NCBI GenBank assembly: GCA_020724525.1
Contig: DYGU01000008.1
Span: forward strand, 1 to 63,767
Length of the DNA: 63,767 nucleotides
Direction of reading: 5' to 3'
Origin: Dehalococcoides mccartyi
Lineage (GTDB): Bacteria > Chloroflexota > Dehalococcoidia > GIF9 > DYGU01
Below, one piece after another: positions 45,999-55,656 of this stretch. Positions within the stretch are counted from its first letter, which is position 1. Every line of letters begins with the position of its first letter. The translations under genes and the position numbers were made by a program. Below the pieces are notes generated by a model. That model was not told where the DNA came from and searched no databases. It saw only the letters and a program-made list of their open reading frames with translations.

Positions 45999-47139
45999 CT
46001 AAAATCGCCTCCCTATTAATTCTCGAGCCAAGATTAGCTTCATAATTTCGGTGCTGCCGTAAGCCAACTCAAATCCCACAGCGTTTCTGAAGCGCAGTCC
46101 CAGGGGAAGTTCCTGGCTGTAGCCATAATGTCCGTGAATCAGCATCATATCATGTATGGCATTTACAGCTACCTGGGGGCAAACCATTTGCACATGGCAG
46201 CTTCTTTTGTATGAGGGAGTCCCTGGTCTTTTCGCCACAGGGCTTGATAGCAAAGTAGCCGGGCGGCTTCAATCAAGGTAGCGTGTTCGGCAATTTTGAA
46301 AGAAACTCCTTGAAAATTGGCTATAGGCTGACCGAAGGTAGTCCGCTGCTTGACATAGGTGATGGCATCATCTAAAGAAGCCTCGGCTGCTCCCAGAACC
46401 CCCAGCACCAGGCATACCCGGCTCATGTCAAGGTACTGCATTATCAGGCTGAAGCCTTGACCCTCTTCTCCAATTAGGTAATTTGCTGGCACTCGCACGT
46501 CCTGAAGGGAGATGGTTGCCCGGGCTACAGACTCCCAGCCCAGGTCAGGGATGCGAGCTCGGGTTACTCCGGGAAAATTGAGGGGAACCAAAACAAGCTG
46601 ATACCCCTCCTCCCAGCTTTAGGGTTGGTTTTAGCCATAACTACCGTTACATCGGCTTGCATGCCCAAAGTAGTGGAATTTTTATCGGCGTTAAGGATAT
46701 AGGAGTTTCTATCTCTTACTGCTGTTGCCTGAATAGCGGCTAAATCCGAACCAGCTTCAGGCTCCGTTAATCCCAGACACCCCACCTTTTCGCCCCTGGC
46801 AATGAGGGGAAGCCATTCTTGTCGTACTTCCTCAGCTCCGTGTCCCAGGACAAAATTCATCAGGGCACTTAAAATTACAAATAAGCAAGCATCGCTATCG
46901 GCTCTGCCCGACTCCTCCATGGCTATGCCCAGAGTTATGGCATCAGCTCCTTGCCCACCGTATTGGGCTGGGATAGTTATGCCCAGGAGTCCGACATCAG
47001 CAATCTTTTTAACTAATTCTTTGGGGTAAGAGGCTTGCCTGGCTCTTTCCCGAACGCCCGGGAGAAGTTCCTTTTGTCCAAATCTGCGCACCTCCAGGCA
47101 AAACATATTTTGAGCCTCGGTAAACAAAAATTCAGCCAC
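45999..47139 (-). pseudogene. Acyl-CoA dehydrogenase, two frameshifts
   Basis: Three consecutive frames reconstruct one FAD-dependent acyl-CoA dehydrogenase of about 380 aa. Piece 1 (from ATG 47139): MAEFLFTEAQNMF, PAQYGGQGADAI, LGLTEPEAGSDLAAI. Piece 2 (to 46169): DLGWESVARATISLQDV, GFSLIMQYLDMSR, TYVKQRTTFGQPIANFQG. Piece 3 (to 45999): HGHYGYSQELPLGLRFRN, YGSTEIMKLILAREL. Frame changes near 46,600 and 46,190. The usual WITNG segment is replaced by NSTTLGMQ, so active-site drift is also present. Formerly first enzyme of a beta-oxidation-type cluster. Confidence 0.88.
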
Positions 47140-47193
47140 TTCTACTCCTTTCCAGTATCCTGGCGGCTAATTATATCAAAAAATATACTTACA

Positions 47194-47223
47194 TTGACCA
47201 AAGCCTTACCCCTTTGTTAGAAT
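47194..47223 (+). promoter_or_regulatory. Probable promoter of the hydratase/dehydrogenase unit
   Basis: TTGACC (47194-47199), 18-base spacer, TAGAAT (47218-47223), about 30 bases before the hydratase remnant start. It would still drive the intact 3-hydroxyacyl-CoA dehydrogenase gene downstream. Confidence 0.5.
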
Positions 47224-47254
47224 GGACGCGGCTCAATAAATTAAAGGAGGTTAC

Positions 47255-47626
47255 TATGCCTATTGAGTATAAAAAAGAGGGCAGAATTGCTATCTTTACT
47301 TTAAATTCGCCCGGAAGCATTGAACGCTATGGGCCCGACAAGTGCCAGGGAGTTAAGTCAGGCTTTAATTGACTTCGGTGGCGATAGTGAACTTTGGGTA
47401 GACATTATTACTGGGGTTAGGGAGAGGGCTTTTAGCCCTGTGTGAGCCAGGACCGCTGGCGGTAAGAGCCGCTAAACGAGCGATGATCCAAGGAACAAGT
47501 GTTGGACTTCAAGAGGGGCTCCAGTTAGAGACGATGCTCGTAGACTTTTGTTTATCTACAGAGGATTTTGAAGAAGGGACAAAGGCTTTCGTTGAAAAAA
47601 GAAAGCCCCAATTTAAAGCAAAGTAA
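47255..47626 (+). pseudogene. Enoyl-CoA hydratase remnant with internal deletion
   Basis: AAAGGAGG precedes ATG 47255, which opens MPIEYKKEGRIAIFTLNSP, the usual crotonase N-terminus. After about 35 codons the frame breaks. The crotonase core (oxyanion-hole and catalytic Glu parts) is missing, and a C-terminal piece in another frame reads PLAVRAAKRAMIQG and STEDFEEGTKAFVEKRKPQF to TAA 47624. The intact gene would be near 780 bases; about 370 remain. Confidence 0.85.
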
Positions 47627-47644
47627 CAGGCAAAGGAGATAAAA

Positions 47645-48496
47645 ATGGAAATTAAAAAGGTCGGCGTTGTTGGCTGCGGGTTGATGGGAGCTGGCATTAC
47701 CAAGGTCTGTGCCCAATCAGGCTACCAGACGGTAGTTTCCGAAATTAACCAGCAACTTCTGGACAAAGGATTGGGGGTGGTCAAAAGTTCTTTAGCCAAG
47801 GGGGTGGAGAAAGGGAAACTCACCGAAACCGATATGCAGGCTACCTTAGACCGCCTCAAGGGGACATTGTCTGTGGATGACTTCAAAGACTGTGACTTCA
47901 TAATTGAGGCGGTTATTGAAAATATGGAACTTAAAAAGAAAGTCTTTGCTGATTTGGATAGAGTCTGTCCTAAGCACACCATCCTGTCTACCAATACCTC
48001 TTGTTTATCTATTATTGATATAGCTATGGCAACGAAACGACCGGACAAGGTGCTGGGAATGCACTTCTTTAACCCGGTACCTATTATGAGACTTCTGGAG
48101 ATAGTTAAGACGGTAGTTACCAGTGAGGAAACCCTCAATTCAGCCAAAGCTTTCGGACAAACTCTAGGTAAGACTATTGTTATTGCCCAGGATGCCCCCG
48201 GGTTCATTGTTAGCCGGCTTCTTATACCGTATATGTTGGACTCCATCCGGATGCTGGAAACTGGCTATGCTACTAAAGAAGACATTGACCAGGCAGTGAA
48301 GCTTGGTTTGAATTTCCCTATGGGTCCCTTTGAGCTTGGTGACCTGGTTGGACTGGATACTACCTATTTTATTGCCTGTGCTATGTATGATGAACTCAAA
48401 GACCCTAGGTTTGCGCCACCAATACTACTCAAGAAGATGGTAACTGCCGGATATCTGGGTCGTAAGACGGGTAAAGGATTTTATGATTACAAATAG
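47645..48496 (+). CDS. 3-hydroxyacyl-CoA (3-hydroxybutyryl-CoA) dehydrogenase
   Basis: NAD-dependent oxidoreductase interconverting 3-hydroxyacyl-CoA and 3-oxoacyl-CoA. Rossmann motif [38 protein letters not shown], the catalytic [11 protein letters not shown], and [12 protein letters not shown] in the C-terminal domain. 283 aa, full length and uninterrupted, unlike its neighbours. ATG 47645 with GGAGATAAAA. It either still serves another pathway or has simply not yet decayed. Confidence 0.95.
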   Translation: MEIKKVGVVGCGLMGAGITKVCAQSGYQTVVSEINQQLLDKGLGVVKSSLAKGVEKGKLTETDMQATLDRLKGTLSVDDFKDCDFIIEAVIENMELKKKVFADLDRVCPKHTILSTNTSCLSIIDIAMATKRPDKVLGMHFFNPVPIMRLLEIVKTVVTSEETLNSAKAFGQTLGKTIVIAQDAPGFIVSRLLIPYMLDSIRMLETGYATKEDIDQAVKLGLNFPMGPFELGDLVGLDTTYFIACAMYDELKDPRFAPPILLKKMVTAGYLGRKTGKGFYDYK

Positions 48497-48508
48497 CCGA
48501 GGTGAAAA

Positions 48509-49670
48509 ATGTATATAAAGAAACGCAAATTGGGTAGAGGGGTAGCCATAGTTGGTGCCGGAATGTGTAAATTCGGGGACACACAAAGACAAGACAGTAA
48601 GAGACCTGTTTGTGGAAGCCTTTACTGAGATGAAGGCTTCCGTGGATAGGGGCTTAGATGTTAAGGATATTGAAGCCCTTTATGTGGGCACAGCTATGAC
48701 CGAATTTTTCGAGTGGCAGGGACATACAGCACCAATTATGGCAAGCTGGGTAGGTATGGTGCCAAACCCGGCAACTCGGATTGAGGATGCCTGTGCTACC
48801 AGTGGGGTAGCCGTAAGGGAGGGGGTAATTGCTGTTGCCTCTGGTATATATGATGTCGTCCTCGTTGGTGGTGTGGAACGAATGACGGCAGCGTCTACAG
48901 AATATGTAACCGAAATCTTAGCTGCTGGAGGTGATGCTTTCTACGAAGCGGCGGTAGGCTTTACTTTCCCCGGACTTTATGCGGCTATAGCTACCGCTCA
49001 TATGCATAAATATGGGACTAAACTCGAGCATTTTATGAAAGTGGCTACAAAGAACCATAATAATGGAGCCCTAAACCCAAAAGCTCAATTTAACGCTTCT
49101 ATAAGGGATATTATGAGTATGCGGACAGCCCGAGCTAAGGAAAAAGGTCAGCCAGTACCCGCTTGGAAGGACGAAATGGAATTTCTAAATGACCCTCAGT
49201 CTAATCCCATAGTTGCCTGGCCTATGAGGCTTTTTGATTGTTCGCCCATTACGGACGGTGCTGCTTGTGTTCTCCTTGTTGCCGAGGAGATAGCCAAAAA
49301 ATTTACCGATAATCCTATCTATATTATTGGCACTGGGCAGGGTAGCGACCATGCCTTACATGAAAGAGCCGACTTGACTTCTTTCCTGTCGGCTAAAATA
49401 GCTGCCCAGCAGGCTTACGAAATGGCAGGAGTAACCCCCGAGGATATTCAATTAGCCGAGGTCCACGATTGCTTCACCATTGCTGAAATCATTGCCACAG
49501 AAGACCTGGGTTTCTTCAAGTCTGGCGTAGGGGCTAAAGCTGTGGAAGAAGGGTTGACAGCTCGGAATGGGTCTAAACCCGTTAATACTTCAGGAGGACT
49601 AAAAGCTAAAGGGCACCCAGTGCCGGAAATGCCAAACTTTATATTTGCCACCAAGACCCTTGTGTCTTAA
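48509..49670 (+). pseudogene. Thiolase-like (acetyl-CoA acetyltransferase) gene, frameshifted and 3' truncated
   Basis: ATG 48509 with GAGGTG opens MYIKKRKLGRGVAIVGAGMCKFGD, the expected start, but shifts frame at GGGGAC near 48575. The other frame carries THKDKTVRDLFVEAF, EDACATSGVAVREGV (nucleophile Cys), VGGVERMTAAST, EVHDCFTIAEI and NTSGGLKAKGHPV. It then departs into MPNFIFATKTLVS instead of the GATG and final Cys/His region. About 40 C-terminal residues are lost by a deletion that joins it to the DUF35 gene. Confidence 0.85.
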
Positions 49671-49965
49671 GTGTAGCGATGGCGAAATGGAATGTCAGGA
49701 GATAAAAGGGAAAGGCGAACTGGCGGCTTTCACTGTTATTGTGGTTGTCCCAGCTAAGATGGTTGCTCAGGGCTATGGTAGGGATAACCCTTATTGTACC
49801 GGGATTGTGGAACTGGAAGAAGGTCCCAAGATTAGTGCCCTGATTATAGGTGCTGACCCGAGGCGTGGTGAAGTCAGAGTTGGTATGTCGCTTACTGTGG
49901 ATTTTGTGGATTTTATAGAGATGGGGGAGGAGAAAAAGACAATATTGGCTTTCAGACCAGCTTGA
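49645..49965 (+). pseudogene. DUF35 / OB-fold zinc protein, 5' truncated
   Basis: Encodes LPPRPLCLKCSDGEMECQEI, KGKGELAAFTVIVV, then YGRDNPYCTGIVELEEG and a C-terminal OB-fold, the companion protein usually paired with SCP2-type thiolases. The N-terminal helix and first CxxC of the rubredoxin-like zinc ribbon are missing; only the second (CLKC) remains. It has no ribosome site of its own: the frame emerges from the thiolase deletion junction. An expressed 106-aa piece from 49645 cannot be ruled out. Confidence 0.7.
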
Positions 49966-49978
49966 ATGTTCTTAAAGG

Positions 49979-50158
49979 CTACTTCCCTTTCTTCTGATAA
50001 TCAGGACACCAGACAGCGTTAGGACGCTCGGGGTAGTGGCAGGCACTTCTCCAGTTCCATTTACAACTGTCGCACAGGAAGATGTTCATCCCCAGGGTTT
50101 TCTTGAGGCGAATTTTGGCTTTGTCTATCCAAGTTGGTCCGACTTTAGTTTTAGCCAT
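49979..50158 (-). CDS. Small cysteine-rich protein (zinc-ribbon-like)
   Basis: A 59-aa basic protein from ATG 50158 (MAKTKVGPTWIDKAKIRLKK). The C-terminal half CDSCKWNWRSACHYPERPNAVWCPDY has four cysteines (CxxC...C...C), fitting a zinc or iron-sulfur site; the PERPNAxxCPDY ending recurs in small proteins of unknown role in anaerobes. I discard the longer frame to 50254 because it runs into the tRNA gene. Confidence 0.65.
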   Translation of the reverse strand: MAKTKVGPTWIDKAKIRLKKTLGMNIFLCDSCKWNWRSACHYPERPNAVWCPDYQKKGK

Positions 50159-50213
50159 TAGAAAAGGCAAAAACAGCTCACAAGCTTCGCTGAATAACAA
50201 AGCAATCTTTTTG

Positions 50214-50286
50214 TGGAGCTGAGGGGATTCGAACCCCTGGCCTCCTCCGTGCAAAGGAGGCGCTCTCCCAACTAAGCTACAGCCCC
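50214..50286 (-). tRNA. tRNA-Ala (TGC)
   Basis: Cloverleaf on the minus strand: acceptor GGGGCTG/CAGCTCC, D arm GCTTAGTTGGGAGAGC, anticodon stem CCTCC-TTTGCAC-GGAGG with anticodon TGC, T arm AGGGG-TTCGAAT-CCCCT, discriminator A. 73 bases; CCA is not encoded. Confidence 0.97.
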
Positions 50287-50322
50287 ATTATTAGTAGCAT
50301 AAAGACTGTCTAAATTGGCTAC

Positions 50323-50397
50323 CTATTTCTTCTTGGGGCCAGCTTTTTTGGTTGGTTTGCCAGCCTTCTTAGCATGAGCAGCGCAAGTGGTGCACAT
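50323..50397 (-). CDS. 24-aa Cys/Lys-rich micropeptide
   Basis: ATG 50397 has an excellent ribosome site (AAAGGAG, 9-base spacing) and encodes MCTTCAAHAKKAGKPTKKAG then PKKK and a TAG stop. CxxC plus histidine at the N-terminus could bind a metal, and the Lys/Pro/Gly tail resembles nucleic-acid-binding tails. It stands alone between tRNA-Ala and a degraded region. Too short for automatic callers; coding status rests on the ribosome site and composition. Confidence 0.5.
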   Translation of the reverse strand: MCTTCAAHAKKAGKPTKKAGPKKK

Positions 50398-50542
50398 AGT
50401 TTTTAACTCCTTTCTTATATTGAAGCTCAGGGCAGCTTTTTTATTAAGAAAAAACGCCTACTGCTTCTAAGGGGATATTATACTCTTATAGCAAATCAAA
50501 AAACAAGACGCTGTTTAGCAATTGCCACGTTGTCAAAACAAG

Positions 50543-50970
50543 TTATAAGGTTTCTTTCTTCTCTCTAAATTTCCAGTAGTTAATAACCTTGGCAAGTGCC
50601 CTGGCGGCGCGGTCAAAACTATGGTAAACAGGGATGCCAGCTTTAGTCAGCATTTTTTCTGCTGCCATCCGCTTTACCTCATACATACCACCCGGCAGTG
50701 ATACTATTACTAAGCGTTTCCTATTGATGCGTTGGAAATTTACCAGAGTCTCGTTTATGCCTATATCGGCCATTTCATCTATGGTATTTACCATTGTAAC
50801 TCCTGCCTGTTATAACCAGCAACCAAGAGATGGTGAACGGCTAAACCGCCTACTTTCTTTTCTCGGGAGGCTCTGACTATGGCAATAAACCGGGGATTAA
50901 AAATAGCCTCAAATTCCTGTCGCCTTTCGCTATTTAAAGATTGCTGTCCATGAATAAGGTGTTTTCCCAT
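50543..50970 (-). pseudogene. ADP-forming acyl-CoA synthetase remnant
   Basis: The upper piece (from ATG 50970) ends in FEAIFNPRFIAIVRASREKKVGG and AVHHLLVAGYN, the N-terminal CoA-binding domain start (usually SIAIVGAS). The lower piece, in another frame, contains NFQRINRKRLVIVSLPGGMYE, IPVYHSFDRAARALAKVI and YWKFREKK, which belong to the end of the ligase domain. The region between, several hundred codons, is deleted. Non-functional. Confidence 0.75.
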
Positions 50971-51191
50971 TTTATCAGTGCTGGTAGATACCGTCTATAG
51001 CTGTGCTATCACTAACATAGCTATCGCAATCTTACCCAGGAGGCGACATTATCTCTCAAGGGGATAATCAAAGAAGAAAAATAAGAATTATCTATAATGT
51101 GCCGAGTAGTGGAGCTTGGTGGATGATAGAAAGAACTTTTAGTCTTGTCTTCAGCTTCACCATCTAACCCTTTTCTCCCACAGCATTCAAG

Positions 51192-51903
51192 TCAGTATTT
51201 CTTCAAGACTTTTTACTAACTCAGATAGTTCAGAATCCAATACATTAGGGGTGTATATTGTTAAACAACCCAATGATTAATTTTACAAGTTAGGGAACGG
51301 CGAGTAGACTTTAAGGGAGGAGTTGTGAAAGTAAGGTCAGCCAATGCGGAGGCAAAGCTCAGTAATTGAATAAATAGCTCTGATGCTTCAAGATGAGGTG
51401 AGTTTAACACTACTTGCCTAAATTTTACTGAATCACCTTTGATTTCATACATTGTTGCCCGTTTTATTTCTCCGGGGATTGGATGAGTGTCTCTTAAGAG
51501 CCAGTCTTTCAAGTGGATAAAGTCTTCTTTTTTAAGGTCTATAGGTTCGATAACCGAAGCTTGTTCAGTAGTAACATCCGAAAGAAGAGAAGTAGCTGTT
51601 CTTGCTAAGCCAAATCTTAAAACTAACTGGAATAAAAGGTAAAGGCAGAGAGCCTGTAGCTATGAATTTACGGGCTTGGAATTCGCCCGAAAAAGTGAAG
51701 ATATAATAGTCTCCTCTTTCCTCTTCTAAGCTTAGCTTTTCATTTTTAACAAGCTTTGTTAAGACTTCTATCCTCTTCTTGGCAAAACCTTCTACTTGTT
51801 GCCAGCAGCCATTAAGAGCGCCCTCAGCTATCTTGTCTGTTTCAACAATCCAAAGATTTTTATATTTGTCTGAATATGTGAAGATAATACAATTCTTTAT
51901 CAT
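51192..51903 (-). pseudogene. Unknown protein gene with two frameshifts
   Basis: From ATG 51903 a frame reads MIKNCIIFTYSDKYKNLWIV and FSGEFQARKFIATGSLPLPF. Near 51,610 it continues in another frame (LARTATSLLSDVTTEQASV, then LKDWLLRDTHPIPGEIKRAT), and near 51,270 in a third (IYTPNVLDSELSELVKSLEE) to a stop at 51192. Together about 235 codons. I do not recognise the family. It directly follows the broken helicase-nuclease gene, so was probably its operon partner. Confidence 0.55.
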
Positions 51904-53937
51904 TTAACTTACCCACCCAGGCCTTGGCTCAATAATTAGGGAGTTATTTCGGCATCTCTCAAGTAAGATATCAAAATCTCTGTGCCCGCGGAAGGTTGAA
52001 AAGGAGAAGAGGATTATCAGTTTAGCCATAGGACGTGAGCAGGAAACATAAGTTTGAGCCCGTAACTCAGGTTCAGCTAAGAAACCTATCCATCCAGAAG
52101 GATTCTTTCGGGCTAAGGAAATTATTACACAGGGATACTCCCTACCCTGCACCTGGAAAACCGCCATGCATCGTTCTTGCAAAGAATCTGTAAGTAGCCT
52201 CGAACTGTACCAATTTGTGCTGATTAAGGAGAAAGAATAGCTGGTAAAAGTGACTGACGTTGAGAAGTCGAAAAAGATTGGGCTATTGTTTTAGCTATTC
52301 GAGCTGCCAATAAAGCTTCTGACAGAAAATATTTTGAACCCCCAGGCTAACTTCCTCCATTCCAGGTAAAGAGTTGGTATTTATGATGACGGTAGGATAG
52401 CTCGGGTCCAGCATAGCCTGAAACTCTGAAGGACATCTATTTCTATCCCATTTATAACCAAGATCAATAAGAGTTCTTTTGCGAATATCATCGGATGTTT
52501 CTAAAGGGTAAGTATTAAGTGCTTCTCGCAAAGCATTCACCACCTCACAGATTGTTTCATGCATCCGGTATTGGAGACTAAGCTGATGAGGCTGATAATT
52601 TCTCCTTCTCCCGAATCCTTGAGTCAAAATAAAGATGCCAATATTTGGTCTCAGCAGAGGCTGAGAGGTAATAACTGGTAGCTGGTTGGTTCATAACAAG
52701 CCTATTCTCGCGAACTTCCGAGAGTCTTGCATCCACTCGCAGCCCGCAGAAAAGGGTGCCGAAAAGAACTATAGTGCAGCGGTCGTAACCTCGAACAGAA
52801 TTCGGTTCTCTGCCAATAACCTCTAACTCAATTTCGCCTCCCCTGAAAGAAGTAGCTTGAGCTTCTAAAATTAAGCCTCGTTCTCTCAGCTCTTGTTTAT
52901 TTAGCATCTGGATTGGTAGTGCCAAAGATGGCCTTCCCATATTTGCTCCCAAAGAAGTTACTGAAACCAAGGCTTAAAGGTTCTCTTAATCTCAGGACGA
53001 CATTGAGGATAAGGGGAAATTTTTAAGCTAGGAGGACAATTTTGTCTACCATGATGGTTGCATGCGGAGTGAGGAATTTCAGGGCTGCATTGCCTATTAT
53101 TAAAAACTTCCTGGGAAACCCTTGGAGAACGTGAGCGACAAATATCATTAATCCAAGCATATCCGTCGTGGGAATTGCCTACAAAAGCGGCATCTTCAGG
53201 ATTCGGATTTGGAAATTCAAAATCCCGGAAAGGCGTTTCAACTACAAGAGTAAAGTCGAAGAACGAAAAATCTCTCCACTGTATAGGTAATTCTTCGTCT
53301 TTTAGTTCGGAAAGAATTCGCCATAACAACCATACTTGATAATCTTTTTAATAAAGGCGGTTGACCTGTCCGAGGTAGAACCTCGAATCGTCCTCTCAAT
53401 AACCCTTTTACAGGATAAGTCAAGCTCGTCAATTCTTCCTCTTAAGGGATAATGTCGGAGACCTCTATCTTTTGGGAATGGAATTCTGGGATCGGCTACC
53501 GAGATTTCAAAGAAAAATCGCTGACCTGACGAAATACTTTGCAATTCTCCTTTACTGAGTTTACGACTAACCCATGGTTGAATATAAAGGCGCCAAATAT
53601 CTTGAGCCTCATTTAGAGAAAAACCTCTGCTTTGAGCCAAGTTTGAATATCGGGAATAAATTATCCGTTGCTGGGTCGCTAAGTCTAATCCGGAAAGGTC
53701 GAGCCCTCCATTTCTTATCACGGTTTTTAAGGAGGCAACAAACCGGTGGAATAAATCACCACGCCTTTGCACCGGATAGGATTCTATAAAAGGGTTATCT
53801 ATGCCGTGAAGCAAATCATGATAGATTGCGACAGGACATAAAGCAGCATTAATTAAATTTGTAACAGTGGGAAAGACAACAAAACGAGGTTCTCCGGAGG
53901 GGAATTCCCTTTCTAAAAGTATTGCTTCGTCCGGATA
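51904..53937 (-). pseudogene. Dna2-like nuclease-helicase remnant
   Basis: Several overlapping frames in order: FVVFPTVTNLINAALCPVAI (cysteine of a Cas4/AddB-like Fe-S nuclease), HYPLRGRIDELDL (nuclease core), a Cys-rich stretch (ICRSRSPRV ... QCSPEI ... CNHHGRQNCPP ... YPQC), GYDRCTIVLFGTL and LRVDARLSEVRENRLVM, then LSLQYRMHETICEVVN (helicase motif IV) and QVQGREYPCVIIS with TYVSCSRPMAKLIIL (motifs V-VI). At least four frame changes. The stretch for Walker A and DEAD box is absent, so the ATPase is lost. No start codon is preserved at the 5' end. Confidence 0.75.
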
Positions 53938-53974
53938 CTACCATCTTGGCAAAGGCTCACGCCTTACAGTTATC

Positions 53975-54546
53975 CTAAAGCACCTCAGGCAGTCTAAAGA
54001 TATCGGCAGCCCATATGATGCCCTTTGTCACTAAAGTTTCGACTTTGTCTTCTATTGCTTCAGTTAGTTTCTCTTTGTTTTCTCCTAAAATCTTGCCCAG
54101 TGTTTGTTCCATAGCCTCGTTCAGTTTCAGAGAAATCTCATCTGTTGCGGGGAGTAATCCTTTTGATTCCAAGAAATAAAGACAAAACCAAAAGAAGGCA
54201 AAATTTTTAATCGTCTTCTCATCAAAAGCTCGCTTTATTTCTTCCCATCTTAATATCTCTTTGATTCGTTGAAATTCGTCTTCACTGAGTTCGCCAGGAA
54301 ATGAAACTTCATCAGCAAGTTCCCCTTCAAAGAATTGCGGGATCTCTAGTGCGCTTTCCCCTCTTCCAAATTCACTTGCGATGTTCGCTGCTAGCTTGAA
54401 GGAAGCTTGTGGAGTTTTGATTAACCAATCTTTGGGGCTGAACCCGGCCTTCAGGATTACTATGAAGCTTTTCACTAATTTGGACGAGAATTTCTTGAAA
54501 CCTTTCTCAATTTCTCCTCGTCATGCTCGATTACTTTCCAGTCCAT
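53975..54546 (-). pseudogene. Hypothetical helical protein gene, single frameshift
   Basis: ATG 54546 (GATTTAAGGA upstream) reads MDWKVIEHDEEKLRK, then loses one G near 54,506 and continues as GFKKFSSKLVKSFIVILKAG and on through FFWFCLYFLESKGLLPATDE to a stop at 53975; about 189 codons in all. An internal GTG at 54475 could start a 166-aa product. No family recognised. It lies upstream of the nuclease-helicase remnant on the same strand. Confidence 0.55.
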
Positions 54547-54623
54547 TCCTTAAATCTCTCAGAAGGATTTATAGAGCTTTTCATTCAACTTATTTGGTAT
54601 GGCTTCTTTCTATAAAGTGTCCC

Positions 54624-54973
54624 TTAAAAATTTGCTCCAAGCCACTTCACCCAAGGAAATTTTCCTTGAAGGGAGTTAATTAGCATCTCATCTGCAGTCC
54701 AAAATTCGCAATTATGTAGTTTAGCTAATGCTAAATAGGCAGCATCATAAAGCGTAGCAAGCCTTAATTCTTTGGTGATTTCCCAGGCCTCTCTGAGCAA
54801 TGTCTCTGGCATCAAAACAGTGAAGCTACTTCAAAAGGGAAAAAGGCTGGGGCTATACGTGTGATGTCCTTTTCAATCCATCTTTGCCACAAAGAAGTTG
54901 CCTGGTCGCTATAGGGCTCGTGAACTAATAGCTTTACGGCTAAACTGGCATCGATGCATACTTTAAAAGACAT
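54624..54973 (-). pseudogene. VapC-like PIN toxin, internal deletion
   Basis: ATG 54973 starts MSFKVCIDASLAVKLLVHEP with the first PIN aspartate, runs to FFPFEVASLF and stops at about 54,817. A second frame continues with EAWEITKELRLATLYDAAYLA and CEFWTADEMLINSL, the C-terminal half. A few codons near the conserved Glu are lost. The start overlaps the preceding antitoxin-like gene by 11 bases. Confidence 0.8.
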
Positions 54974-55361
54974 GCTGAGCTCGTTCCTCTCTTAAAGCCC
55001 GGATTTCTTCTACCGAACTAGGTAAAAGTTTACCTAATCTATTCTCAATCTTAGCCCGCAGTGCTTCAGCTTCTTTAAGTACAAATAACTGCTGTTGTTT
55101 ATCACCAGTAACCGCTTCTTTTACCATCTTTACTCCTATATCTGTTCTTTTGATTACTAAGGGTAGATCCTTCCGCCTAATCCTAATATTTCTATCCCCT
55201 ACCTTATAGGCTGGCAGCTTTCTGTCCTTAACCCAACGCCATACTGTCCCTTTGCTTACTCCCAATATCCTGGCTGCCTCTCGAATTGTATAGAATGAAC
55301 CCAATTCTTCTAATTCCATAGCACTATCGCTCTCTTCGCCCCCCTTTTCTAATAGTGACAA
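54963..55361 (-). CDS. Excisionase/MerR-type HTH antitoxin-like protein
   Basis: A 132-aa protein with a helix-turn-helix of the excisionase kind (FYTIREAARILGVSKGTVWRW then DRKLPAYKVGDRNIRIRRKDL) and a long charged C-terminal helix ending LREERAQHVF, as in antitoxins paired with PIN toxins. The start may instead be the ATG 14 codons downstream (MELEELGSFYTIREAA). Its PIN partner is broken, so it may now act only as an orphan DNA-binding protein. Confidence 0.8.
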   Translation of the reverse strand: MSLLEKGGEESDSAMELEELGSFYTIREAARILGVSKGTVWRWVKDRKLPAYKVGDRNIRIRRKDLPLVIKRTDIGVKMVKEAVTGDKQQQLFVLKEAEALRAKIENRLGKLLPSSVEEIRALREERAQHVF

Positions 55362-55582
55362 TAGTTTATCGGATCTAATAGAGATTGTCTATCATCATCG
55401 GTCTAATAAAGCATCATCTAATTCAAAAACTATTCACGTTGTAAAGAATAACGTTGTGGCTCGCACAATGAAGCGACTAAAGTTGTTCCGGAGACTTTCA
55501 GAAGTGAGCAAGATGCCTATTTCGAATCCGCCACCCTTGAAGGAGGTGCAAAGCTGATGTTCAATGTGGAAAATAATTTTGG

Positions 55583-55656
55583 TGGGCGATTGTGGATTTG
55601 AACCACAGACCCCGGTCTTATCAGGACCGTGCTCTAACCTGCTGAGCTAATCGCCC
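55583..55656 (-). tRNA. tRNA-Ile (GAT)
   Basis: Minus-strand cloverleaf: acceptor GGGCGAT/ATCGCCC, D arm GCTCAGCAGGTTAGAGC, anticodon stem GGTCC-TGATAAG-region with anticodon GAT, T arm TGTGG-TTCAAAT-CCACA, discriminator A. 74 bases, no encoded CCA. It is transcribed away from the 16S gene, whereas in many bacteria tRNA-Ile lies inside the rRNA operon. Confidence 0.96.

Noticed and set aside
49448-49654. Minus-strand frame within thiolase remnant
   Set aside because: Antisense shadow of conserved thiolase sequence.
53302-53814. Cas4 and CRISPR locus
   Set aside because: The nuclease part is fused to a helicase, and there are no direct-repeat/spacer arrays or other cas genes in the window.
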